Assembly: GCF_900129215.1 (NCBI RefSeq)
Contig: NZ_FQUQ01000006.1
Span: 189,032-253,031 of the forward strand
Length of the DNA: 64,000 bases
Direction: 5' to 3'
Source of the DNA: Pedobacter caeni
GTDB lineage: Bacteria > Bacteroidota > Bacteroidia > Sphingobacteriales > Sphingobacteriaceae
The position numbers and the translations under genes are program-made. Shown piece after piece: positions 32,856 to 40,743 of this stretch (position 1 is the first letter of the stretch; each line of letters opens with the position of its first letter). The notes under the pieces are model-generated. The model was given only the letters and a program-made list of their open reading frames with translations. It was not told where the DNA came from and made no database searches.

Positions 32856-33773
32856 TTAATCAAGGATCCCCAGCTTATTTTTTCCATAATCAGGAATCGG
32901 CTTCCCTCCCATTTCCAGCAGGGTGGTTTCGATCATTTCGCTCATGGCATTTAAAGCAAGGTCATTGGGTTCGAGTCCAAAAGGTTCTTCGATTTCATCA
33001 GCAATAGCTTCCAGTGCGACGAAAGTATAGGCGATAAAAATAACAATGAAAGGAGTTAGCCAGCTCAGGCTGTCTACAAAACCAAAAGGCAGCAGGAAAC
33101 AATAGATATACACAGTGCGGTGTAGCAGGATATGATAGGTATATGGGATTGGTGTTGAAGCGATCCTTTCACATCCGCCCACAATATCAGATAGCTTGTT
33201 CAGGTTCTCATCAAATGCGGTTTGAAGAATGGTATCTATTTTTCCATTTTCTTTAGCCTGCTGAACCCAAATCCCCATTTCCTTCATGAGCATAATGGGC
33301 TTATAAATTGCCGTGCTCAGTTTCTCCGCAAGAACCGGATCCAGCCTCTTCCTGAGGTCCTCCGCTGCATCTGTCCCCCTTAACTGGTGTTTTAAGGCAT
33401 AAGTAAAAGCAATGAGGTATTTAAGAAAAGTATCCACCTCTTTACCGTCACGGTGATAACCACTAAAGGTAATGGCCTGCCTTGCCAATGAGCGGGTATC
33501 GTTCAATAAAGCACCCCATAACTTACGTGCTTCCCAAAACCGGTCGTAACTGGCACTGTTTCTGAAGCCCAGAAACAAAGCTAAGGCAATTCCAAAGAGG
33601 GTAAACGGTGCAGGACTTAAGGGGATTTTAAAATTAAAAAGCGTCCCTTTAAGTACAACAATCCCCACTGAAATCAAAAACAACAAAGATAAGCGCGGAA
33701 GAAGTTGTGGTAAGACAGAGCCCCTCCATATAAAAAGCATGCTAAACCAGTGTTCATTTTTCTTTTGGATCAT
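32856..33773 (-). CDS. Bestrophin-family anion channel
   Basis: 305 residues from the ATG at 33773 (an in-frame TTG at 33779 lies in the promoter). Features of the family: FGIALALFLGFRNSASYDRFWEARKLWG near the first helices, ARQAITFSG, and the C-terminal IPYTYHILLHRTVYIYCFLLPFG followed by ANDLALNAM and the EPFGLEPNDLAL end. Bacterial bestrophins are pentameric Cl- or Na+ channels. It is probably a single-gene unit with a leaderless promoter. Confidence 0.9.
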   Translation of the reverse strand: MIQKKNEHWFSMLFIWRGSVLPQLLPRLSLLFLISVGIVVLKGTLFNFKIPLSPAPFTLFGIALALFLGFRNSASYDRFWEARKLWGALLNDTRSLARQAITFSGYHRDGKEVDTFLKYLIAFTYALKHQLRGTDAAEDLRKRLDPVLAEKLSTAIYKPIMLMKEMGIWVQQAKENGKIDTILQTAFDENLNKLSDIVGGCERIASTPIPYTYHILLHRTVYIYCFLLPFGFVDSLSWLTPFIVIFIAYTFVALEAIADEIEEPFGLEPNDLALNAMSEMIETTLLEMGGKPIPDYGKNKLGILD

Positions 33774-33776
33774 GAA

Positions 33777-33784
33777 CAAAAATA
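33777..33784 (-). promoter_or_regulatory. -7 element at the bestrophin start, leaderless type
   Basis: Minus strand TATTTTTG (33784-33777), an exact match, with the ATG beginning at 33773, four bases further on. The transcript should start at or beside the start codon. Confidence 0.55.
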
Positions 33785-33820
33785 AACATTGTGATCAGGA
33801 AATGGAATCTGTGGTCTGCT

Positions 33821-35290
33821 TTATTTCTCTCCAAGGATATCATCGAGGATCTTTTGTATTTCCGCATTGTAACCAGCCATTTCATCCTTATAGGCCTCAG
33901 TATTTTCATTTACAGATTTATAGGCCAGGTCATAGCTTTTTATACGGAGCTGAACGTATTTTTTAAACATCAGGATTCGCTCATGGAATGCCTGAGGGAG
34001 CTCAAGTTCATCCAGTTCCTGAATGATCTTTAAACTTTTATTCCAGTTTACCGTCCCCTCTTCTTTATAACCCTTTAGCAGCTGTTCTTTTGAGGCCTCT
34101 TTTGGCAATTTATAAACCGCTAAAGCTTTGGCTTCCAATGCTGAAAATACAGCCATTTTCTGATCATAAAGACTATAATTATTTGGGATTTTTTTATACG
34201 CCACAAATGAAGTACTCAACACAAGCACAGTGATCAAGGCAACGGTTCCATATTTCAGATAAAGATGGGTTTTGTTTTTCAGGCTTGGAAGGAAAGCATA
34301 ACCTATGATTAAACCGCCAATCAATCCACCAATATGGGCTGCATTGTCTATTCCCCCCTTCATTCCGTTGACGAGGTTAAAAGCGACGAAAACCCCGATA
34401 CTTACCAATAGTGCTTTACGCTCGGTTTTCTCAATCAGGTTCGTCGTTAACATCGCCAGAAAAACCCCATACATCCCAAAAATTGCGCCCGATGCCCCTG
34501 CACTGATCGTAAGGTCATTCCACCATACACTCGCAACACTAGCCGTAATTCCTGCCAGCAGGTAAGCCGCAATGAAGCGTAATTTACCTAAATGGGGCTC
34601 CAGAAGAAGACCTATATATACCAGTGCATACATATTCATCAGCAGGTGTAAAATTCCGATGTGTAAAAAGCAATTCGTTAACAGTCTCCAGGGCTGTCCT
34701 CCTAAAGTCAGCGGTGTAAAATTAGCACCCCAATCGATTAAACTATCTGATGTAGGATCAAAAATATTGACTCCTGAAAGGGCCATAATGATAAAAATCA
34801 GGATGTTCAGGTACATTAATACCGGAGTCACTACATATCCCTTTACGGGCCTGAAGACATATAAGAATTCCTTTACATGATCTGCAGTTGTTGCAGGAGG
34901 CAAGGTTAAAAGGTCATCTTCCGGAGCGACAAAACCAGATTTTAAAGCTTCATATTTTGAGGAAAGTTCCTCAGGACTAAAGATTTCCAGCTCATCATAA
35001 GCAGTTAAAAACTGCCGGACTGTCTTTTTATTTCTACCCAGGTCTGCGATTTCCGATCCGACAGAGGCACTTTCAATAGTTGCATGTTCTTCACCAATGA
35101 TAATCCGTACTTCGGCATTCCATGAAAAAGCATTTTTAGCAGTATAGGCGATTACCCCTGATTCACTCAGCTGGCCGGTCTTCCAGCCTAATTTGTGGAG
35201 TACTTCAACCGTACAGACCAGAAAGGAATGTCTGTCGCCGGGAACTAGTGAAACCTCTTCTATGTGTTTTGGGTTGAATCCTATGGCCAT
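33821..35290 (-). CDS. Rhomboid intramembrane serine protease with added domains
   Basis: 489 residues, much longer than a simple rhomboid. Residues 1-145 are soluble and start with VPGDRHSFLVCTVEVLHKLGW. The rhomboid core (about 150-350) has the catalytic dyad Ser267 in GASGAIFG and His319 in NAAHIGG. A soluble helical tail follows (about 360-489). The domains on both ends face the cytoplasm and may recognise substrates. No clear substrate lies nearby. Upstream of the bestrophin gene by 41 bp, so the two could share a transcript as well. Confidence 0.92.
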   Translation of the reverse strand: MAIGFNPKHIEEVSLVPGDRHSFLVCTVEVLHKLGWKTGQLSESGVIAYTAKNAFSWNAEVRIIIGEEHATIESASVGSEIADLGRNKKTVRQFLTAYDELEIFSPEELSSKYEALKSGFVAPEDDLLTLPPATTADHVKEFLYVFRPVKGYVVTPVLMYLNILIFIIMALSGVNIFDPTSDSLIDWGANFTPLTLGGQPWRLLTNCFLHIGILHLLMNMYALVYIGLLLEPHLGKLRFIAAYLLAGITASVASVWWNDLTISAGASGAIFGMYGVFLAMLTTNLIEKTERKALLVSIGVFVAFNLVNGMKGGIDNAAHIGGLIGGLIIGYAFLPSLKNKTHLYLKYGTVALITVLVLSTSFVAYKKIPNNYSLYDQKMAVFSALEAKALAVYKLPKEASKEQLLKGYKEEGTVNWNKSLKIIQELDELELPQAFHERILMFKKYVQLRIKSYDLAYKSVNENTEAYKDEMAGYNAEIQKILDDILGEK

Positions 35291-35395
35291 GTTTTTATTC
35301 TTCAGATATTGATGTGTTCAAAGATTCATTTTTTATTCCCGAAATCCAACCCACCTAAAAAGATAACATTATCTTCGTACAAATATAAATATCTT

Positions 35396-36580
35396 ATGAT
35401 TAAAAGATTTTTACTTTCAAATACTTTTCTTTTTTTAGCCCTTCTTGTTTATGGCCAGACCGATCCGGTACGGGAATCAACTTATCATTTTACCATCAAA
35501 GAAAGGGAACTGACTGGTCCGGGAGCCGATACGCTGAAGGCCTATATTTCCAAATCACAGTTCTTCCTGCTTGGAGAAGAACATGATATGACTGAACTTC
35601 AAATGCTGACTGCTGATCTCATGCCTTTTCTGAAAAGCAGCGGTTATCGCCATTTTGCATTGGAAATAGGTTCGCTGGCCGCAGAAAGGCTCAGTTCCAT
35701 CTACCGCAAAAAAGAAAGCCTGATGAAATTCAACTCCAGATATTATAAGCACTTTAACTCCGGCCCCTTTGGTTTTTTCGATGGAAAAGAAGAGGAAGTA
35801 TTTTTAAATGCCGCATTGGATAACAATTTCAAACTATGGGGTATCGATTATGAAAGTCATGGAGCCCCATTGTATATTCTGGATGAATTGTATGCTGGTA
35901 GTCAGGCTAAACCAATCCTAAAAAACACTTACCAAAAGGCCGCTCAATATATTATAGACGAATATGCAAAGGACTTAATCACGATAAAATATCCAATATA
36001 TTCAAAAATGCTTCATTCTGCTGAGCTTGCTGCTTTTTTCCAGGCGGTACCAGCAAACAGATCCAACCAGAAACTGATGGAGGAATTGATCCTTTCCTGG
36101 AAAATCCGGGACGAGGAACGCAACAACAAATGGTATGCAAGAGTAGAAAACATGAAAAAGAGCTTTATCAGACAGTATAAAGATGAAGCTAAAAAAAAGG
36201 AATTGCCTAAAGTATTCATAAAACTGGGAGCTGTACATACTGCAAGAGGAACCAGTTCAAGCGGCTTTCCCGAAGTAGGCAATACCATTTATGAACTGGC
36301 CAATTATTCCAATACACAGGCATTCTCCATCATTTCTTTTGCGAGATACAGAAAAGATGAACAGGGAAATATCAGTGATTTACTGGAACCTGAGGATGAA
36401 GCCTTGCTTAAATATACCAACAAAGACTCCTGGAGCCTCATCAATTTGAAACAGCTGAATGAGGCAAGATTAGAGGGGAAGATTAACCTTTCTAAAGAAG
36501 TTATTGGCTATATCCAAAAATACGACATGATGCTCATTCCTCCGGCAACGACAAGAATGCAACCTAACTTTATCAGATAA
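35396..36580 (+). CDS. Exported erythromycin-esterase/TIKI-like protein
   Basis: 394 residues from the ATG at 35396 with a signal peptide (FLLSNTFLFLALLVYGQ). The longer frame lacks that start and is rejected. Motifs FFLLGEEHDMTELQMLTADL, YRHFALEIGSL and KLGAVHTARG resemble the GxxH/ExD core of erythromycin esterase and TraB/ChaN-like proteins, which are metal-dependent hydrolases. The substrate is unknown and antibiotic activity should not be assumed. It converges with the CFI-box gene after 3 bp. Confidence 0.65.
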   Translation: MIKRFLLSNTFLFLALLVYGQTDPVRESTYHFTIKERELTGPGADTLKAYISKSQFFLLGEEHDMTELQMLTADLMPFLKSSGYRHFALEIGSLAAERLSSIYRKKESLMKFNSRYYKHFNSGPFGFFDGKEEEVFLNAALDNNFKLWGIDYESHGAPLYILDELYAGSQAKPILKNTYQKAAQYIIDEYAKDLITIKYPIYSKMLHSAELAAFFQAVPANRSNQKLMEELILSWKIRDEERNNKWYARVENMKKSFIRQYKDEAKKKELPKVFIKLGAVHTARGTSSSGFPEVGNTIYELANYSNTQAFSIISFARYRKDEQGNISDLLEPEDEALLKYTNKDSWSLINLKQLNEARLEGKINLSKEVIGYIQKYDMMLIPPATTRMQPNFIR

Positions 36581-36583
36581 GTA

Positions 36584-37222
36584 CTATTTTCTCTTATTAG
36601 AAAGCCTGTTGACCATTCCATTTAACAAGTGTTTTCTCAACAGGTGTTTTGCCACATCCGAGCGGTCCAGCTGTCTGGCAAAAAATGGAGAAACGACATA
36701 ATAGAAACGTACAAAGGCTCTTCCCAAAACTGAGGTCATCAATTCCTGATCTCTGAATGTTCTTAATACCAATACTTCCGGAGCGGAATAATCCCCATAA
36801 CAGGCTGTAGCTATAAAACAACCTGATCTGGGTTTTAACTCTTTTTCCTGTTGTTTAACGATGTCCTCCAACTGTGTTTCCCTGCTCTTGATCCCTGGAT
36901 TGGGGGTTAAGGGCTTCGCTTTTTCAATAAGTGACTCGATATAAACCAGGCTATCTTTCAAACCAGCTCCGGTCCTGTCTTTATATAGTTTCACCGCTTC
37001 AATCTTTTTCCCCTGTTGGACTAAAGAGCGCAGTTCGACCTCCATATCAGGTGTAGGAACACCAGAAGACCGGAACTGTGCCGGACTGAAGCTATCCACA
37101 AAATCTTTAGCTTCCTTTAATCCGCAATTCGTGGTGTTTTTGACCAGCTTCACCGCTTCAATTTTTTTCCCCTTTGATAAAAGGAAATGAATTTTATGTT
37201 CCAGTTCTTTAGAAATCTCCAT
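36584..37222 (-). CDS. CFI-box protein with two L7/L12-like repeats
   Basis: 212 residues in three parts: two similar units, KGKKIEAVKLVKNTTNCGLKEAKDFV (about 17-43; split here as KGKKIEAVKLVKN and NCGLKEAKDFV) and QGKKIEAVKLYKDRTGAGLKDSLVYI-like (about 70-96), both resembling the C-terminal domain of ribosomal protein L7/L12. The C-terminus has the CFI box, CFIATACYGDYSAPEVL (135-151), followed by LRTFRD and YYVVSPFFA. The CFI box is a widespread uncharacterised domain. A role in translation or in protein interaction can only be guessed. Confidence 0.85.
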   Translation of the reverse strand: MEISKELEHKIHFLLSKGKKIEAVKLVKNTTNCGLKEAKDFVDSFSPAQFRSSGVPTPDMEVELRSLVQQGKKIEAVKLYKDRTGAGLKDSLVYIESLIEKAKPLTPNPGIKSRETQLEDIVKQQEKELKPRSGCFIATACYGDYSAPEVLVLRTFRDQELMTSVLGRAFVRFYYVVSPFFARQLDRSDVAKHLLRKHLLNGMVNRLSNKRK

Positions 37223-37304
37223 AGCAGATCTGATGAGGTGAATAATTTTATTAAATATTGTTAATTTACAATTTCATAGAATCAGCCTGCTCATTTCACA
37301 AAGA

Positions 37305-38267
37305 TTACCTTCTCAGGCTAAAAGAAACGGGCACATTATAAAACACATCTACCGGAATACCCCGTTGCACACCAGGTGTCCAATCCGGGCTGAGTTTTGT
37401 GACCCGAATGGCTTCCATTGCAAGTTCTGGATCAACAAAATTCATCACCCTGATGTCTTTTAAGGAACCGTCTCTCTTCACTACAAAACGGAGGTACACC
37501 ACCCCCTGAATGCCCTTTTTCATTGCTCCCTGAGGATACCTTATTTTTTTCTTCAGGTGATTATAAAAATCAGTCATTCCGCCTTTAAATTCAGGAAGGA
37601 TTTCTTTCTTTGTGTAGGCATAAATCTGCCCATTGGCATCTGTACTTTCTCCCGAAATCAGTTTTCCGTTTTCATAGCTCTCTTTGAATTTAAGTCCGTT
37701 TCTCTGATTTTCTCCTGTCCAGACCCCATCGTAAACACCAGCTTTAACCATTCCCCGTTCAAGAACTTCATTAAAGTCAGGGTTGTAGAAAACCCCTTCT
37801 CCATTTCCATTCTGGACCAGTACTTTCCCTGTAGAATCCATAACGGTATGAACATACATCTGACGGACAACATTTGGCTCTTCGCTGAATGGCCAGACCA
37901 TCCTGGTGTAAAGCCGACCATTCGGATAATAGGTATCCACTGTGTCTTTAAGCTGTCCATTGGCATAATTTCCCTGAATATGTTTATTCCCATTTTTATA
38001 ATAGGAAACATAAGCTCCTTCATATTTCGGAGGATCTATTTTTTTAGAAAGTCCGGAACTCTTATCAGTTCCATCGAGATAATATTCAAATACTTTATAC
38101 AACAGACTTCCCTGATCAGGCTCCTGTACAATCCGTATATAATCTGCACTGTCGCGCAGCTTCACATAAGTTCCGTTATCTTTAAGAAAATACTGATTTT
38201 GTCGTTGTGCGAATGTCCCAAGCCCGATACAAAGGAAAGAGATAAGAAGAGCGCCGGTTTTATTCAT
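37305..38267 (-). CDS. Exported protein: toxin-antitoxin-like (YwqK) repeats plus TonB domain
   Basis: 320 residues with a signal peptide (ISFLCIGLGTFAQ). The middle part has repeated short units of the YwqK/MORN type (YYKNGNKHIQGNYANGQL, YPNGRLYTRM). The C-terminal 90 residues are a TonB C-terminal domain: YPQGAMKKGIQGVVYLRFVV followed by DGSLKDIRVMN. No membrane anchor other than the signal is seen, and no ExbB/ExbD genes are near, so it is probably not an energy transducer but a structural protein. It stands alone. Confidence 0.85.
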   Translation of the reverse strand: MNKTGALLISFLCIGLGTFAQRQNQYFLKDNGTYVKLRDSADYIRIVQEPDQGSLLYKVFEYYLDGTDKSSGLSKKIDPPKYEGAYVSYYKNGNKHIQGNYANGQLKDTVDTYYPNGRLYTRMVWPFSEEPNVVRQMYVHTVMDSTGKVLVQNGNGEGVFYNPDFNEVLERGMVKAGVYDGVWTGENQRNGLKFKESYENGKLISGESTDANGQIYAYTKKEILPEFKGGMTDFYNHLKKKIRYPQGAMKKGIQGVVYLRFVVKRDGSLKDIRVMNFVDPELAMEAIRVTKLSPDWTPGVQRGIPVDVFYNVPVSFSLRR

Positions 38268-38320
38268 GTTATATAATCAAAGCCCTAAGGTATTTAAATT
38301 TTACTGAAAATTAATTTGAA

Positions 38321-38983
38321 TTAATGAGCTGAATGAATGTACCCAAACTGCTCAAGATCCTCAATTTGCGTGACCAGCCGGACGTTTTCTTCTGCTAACA
38401 GATAAAGCTCATCAGCAGCATCCAGCACATGAGGATACATATGGTCCGTGATCAGAATCCCTTTGTTGCCCTTTTCTTCCTCCATACACTCCTTAATCAG
38501 GTCTGTCATCAAGGGACTCAAATGAGAAAATGGTTCATCCAACATTACAAATTTCGATTTTGATTTAAGGATGATATACAGTTCCACCAAACGCCTTTGT
38601 CCGCCGGAGAGGTTCAGGACCCTGCTTTTATACTTTAATCTGAATTCCGGAAAATACTGTTCAAAAAGAGGATATTCCAAACCGAAATCGTCAAATGCCC
38701 TTTTTAGGGTTAGGCTTCCCGGAATAAAATTATACTGAGGAAGGTACGACAACAGCCCCTGAACGGCATAAGCTTTCGGAACAGCTACCCCATCAAAACG
38801 AACAGACTTGCTATTTGGGACCAGGCTTCCAAAGATGAGGTTCATCAGGCTTGTTTTTCCAATCCCGTTTCTACCCAACAATCCGGTTACTTTTCCGGTT
38901 TCACATTTCAGATAAACATCAGATAAAATTCTTCTGGAGCCATATTCAAGAAGAACACTGTCTACTTCAAGTTTGTGAATCAT
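38321..38983 (-). CDS. ABC transporter ATP-binding protein
   Basis: 220 residues with Walker A GRNGIGKTS (37-45), signature LSGGQ (125-129), Walker B FVMLDEP (145-151) and the H-loop TDHMYPH. It starts inside the stop codon of the upstream small membrane protein (4-bp overlap), so the two proteins are made together. The shape resembles a small exporter or LptB-like ATPase. Its substrate is unknown. Confidence 0.92.
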   Translation of the reverse strand: MIHKLEVDSVLLEYGSRRILSDVYLKCETGKVTGLLGRNGIGKTSLMNLIFGSLVPNSKSVRFDGVAVPKAYAVQGLLSYLPQYNFIPGSLTLKRAFDDFGLEYPLFEQYFPEFRLKYKSRVLNLSGGQRRLVELYIILKSKSKFVMLDEPFSHLSPLMTDLIKECMEEEKGNKGILITDHMYPHVLDAADELYLLAEENVRLVTQIEDLEQFGYIHSAH

Positions 38984-39288
38984 GACAGTTTCAGGGATAA
39001 GATCAACAAAAGACCAAAAATCAACAGTTCAAAAGTCAAAGAAGCTGTCCAGAGAAAAATTTTAGAAATACCCAGGTTTTGATAATATAAGAATTCTTTA
39101 TACTTATACTTGCTGATGTAATAAGCAATGATTCCCAATGTAAAAACCTTAAACCAAATCAGAACAGTTAAAGCAGCCATTCCCAGGTAAAGAAAAAGCC
39201 CGGCGCAAGCCAGAGAAATGACAAGGGTAGCTGGAAAAAAACCGGAATAAAAAGTAAGTAAAAGGCGTATTTGTTTTCTGGTATTCAT
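38980..39288 (-). CDS. Small membrane protein, probable ABC partner
   Basis: 102 residues with about three hydrophobic helices (about 9-30, 32-56, 75-100). It is very short for an ABC permease. Its position directly before the ATPase, with overlapping ATGA, makes it the likely membrane partner; a permease could be formed from several copies or from another subunit elsewhere. I do not recognise the family. Confidence 0.7.
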   Translation of the reverse strand: MNTRKQIRLLLTFYSGFFPATLVISLACAGLFLYLGMAALTVLIWFKVFTLGIIAYYISKYKYKEFLYYQNLGISKIFLWTASLTFELLIFGLLLILSLKLS

Positions 39289-39323
39289 AAATTAGAAATA
39301 GAATCGCTTATGCCCTCTATACT

Positions 39324-39331
39324 CAAATATA
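39324..39331 (-). promoter_or_regulatory. -7 element of the small ABC operon
   Basis: Minus strand TATATTTG, exact. The start should be near 39320, about 32 nt before the ATG at 39288. No -33 TTG is evident. Confidence 0.45.
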
Positions 39332-39363
39332 AAAGATCCCAATGGAATTATTTCTTTAGAAAA

Positions 39364-40326
39364 ATGAAACAACTATATTTTTTACTGTTCCTTACACTCT
39401 CCCTTTCAGCCTGCAAGAGCACCTATCGTCCAAGGTATTATGAAATGGTTCTTTTCAAGGAAAAATCCATGGATCTGGAGATAAAGATGGATGATCAGCC
39501 GGTCCATGAAGCTTTAAGAAATGACACCTTAACGTATGTGACCATATCCACTGCTACTGCTGACAGTATTCTTATTTATAATTACGGAAATAAAAACATC
39601 TTAAAATCCACTGATCCACAAATTTCATTACTAACCTGGGGCCAAAAAGCACGGAATTCCCATAAAAAACTATATTTCTATCAAAACAACAAAATCACAG
39701 ATAGTTTATCGGTTTCCTTTCATCCGCAAAATGAAGTCAGAATAAACAAGGACAGCTATTACTTAAATGCGGCTTACTATAAATACCTGGTTGAGACCGT
39801 TTCAGGCCAGAACAACATCTTTAATCTGGCGGATCTGTTAAAAGACAAGTTAGGTGATTATCCCATTGAACTGGAGATGCTCTACAAGATGAGGTATGGC
39901 AGAGTAGAAAATCCAGCCCCTATGATACTCAGAGCAGAAATTAGGATCGGGAATAAACATCATGATGATGTTGCCGGAAGTGTTTTTAAAGTAGATTATA
40001 CTTATGATGCTGATCACAAGGTCAGAAAGGTCAGTAAGATAAATAAGAACGATTTGGAAGCTACTCCTGAATTTGAAAAAACGTGGATTAAAAAACAAGG
40101 TAATTTTGATGTGTATACCATCAACAGATATTCAGATAACTTTCAAAATACCGATACCGTTTACCGGGATGAGCTCGGTCAGAAGGATTCAACAAAAACA
40201 GAGTGGTTACAGTTGGCCATCAATAAAACGAGCACGAGTGTCTGTTATCCGGTTTTCAGGAAAATCCAGCTGCTGCCGGATTTTGTGATCAAAGCAACAG
40301 AAATGAAAAACTATTTACATTTTTAA
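39364..40326 (+). CDS. Lipoprotein of unknown function
   Basis: 320 residues from the ATG at 39364. A lipoprotein signal is clear (LLFLTLSLSAC, lipobox LSAC). The rest is soluble, with many Asp, Lys and Tyr residues and repeated patterns such as KVRKVSKINKND. I do not recognise it. It is probably anchored in the inner or outer membrane. A hairpin in the following gap may end its transcript. It is divergent from the ABC module, with about 75 bp between starts. Confidence 0.75.
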   Translation: MKQLYFLLFLTLSLSACKSTYRPRYYEMVLFKEKSMDLEIKMDDQPVHEALRNDTLTYVTISTATADSILIYNYGNKNILKSTDPQISLLTWGQKARNSHKKLYFYQNNKITDSLSVSFHPQNEVRINKDSYYLNAAYYKYLVETVSGQNNIFNLADLLKDKLGDYPIELEMLYKMRYGRVENPAPMILRAEIRIGNKHHDDVAGSVFKVDYTYDADHKVRKVSKINKNDLEATPEFEKTWIKKQGNFDVYTINRYSDNFQNTDTVYRDELGQKDSTKTEWLQLAINKTSTSVCYPVFRKIQLLPDFVIKATEMKNYLHF

Positions 40327-40384
40327 ATCACACTGCTATAGGATTATCTTCAGTCACATTGACTTCAAATCTAAAACCATTTCC

Positions 40385-40422
40385 CCTGTCGGATTGTTAA
40401 GCCCTATTGTGTTTCCGACAGG
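40385..40422. terminator. Inverted repeat between lipoprotein and barstar genes
   Basis: CCTGTCGGA (40385-40393) and TCCGACAGG (40414-40422) pair perfectly over 9 bp around a 20-nt loop, extended by TTCC/GGAA with a small bulge. It may be a terminator of the lipoprotein gene or an operator for the barstar gene. Confidence 0.45.
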
Positions 40423-40452
40423 AACAATTGAATTCGGTCTTAATAGTATCAA

Positions 40453-40743
40453 ATGGATAAGAAAACAATCATTATCAACGGGGAGAACTTTTCAGAATTA
40501 GAAACATTTTACGTAGAAACAGACAAAGTACTCAGCAAAAATCTCGACTGGCAAACCGGCCATAACCTGGACGCTTTTAGCGACCTTCTCGAAGGAGGCT
40601 TTGGCGTTCATGAATATAAAGAGCCCATAAAGCTCATCTGGAAGGATTTTTCAAAGAGTAAACTTGATTTAGGAAAAAAACTATCCGATAAACTGGTAAG
40701 GATTATTGAAGAACATGAACATATAGAATTTTCTAAGGCCTGA
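40453..40743 (+). CDS. Barstar-family ribonuclease inhibitor
   Basis: 96 residues, close to barstar: TIIINGENFSELETFYVETD at the start, then NLDAFSDLLEGGF (the helix that blocks the barnase active site, with the conserved Leu-Asp-Ala) and the tail SDKLVRIIEEH. Barstar proteins inhibit a partner ribonuclease made by the same cell or by a competitor. No barnase-like gene is visible on either side. Its end overlaps the convergent MFS gene by 11 bp. Confidence 0.9.
   Translation: MDKKTIIINGENFSELETFYVETDKVLSKNLDWQTGHNLDAFSDLLEGGFGVHEYKEPIKLIWKDFSKSKLDLGKKLSDKLVRIIEEHEHIEFSKA

Noticed and set aside
32968..32978. A tRNA T-arm-like string (GGTTCGAGTCC)
   Set aside because: It lies inside the bestrophin coding sequence and has no acceptor, D or anticodon arms around it.
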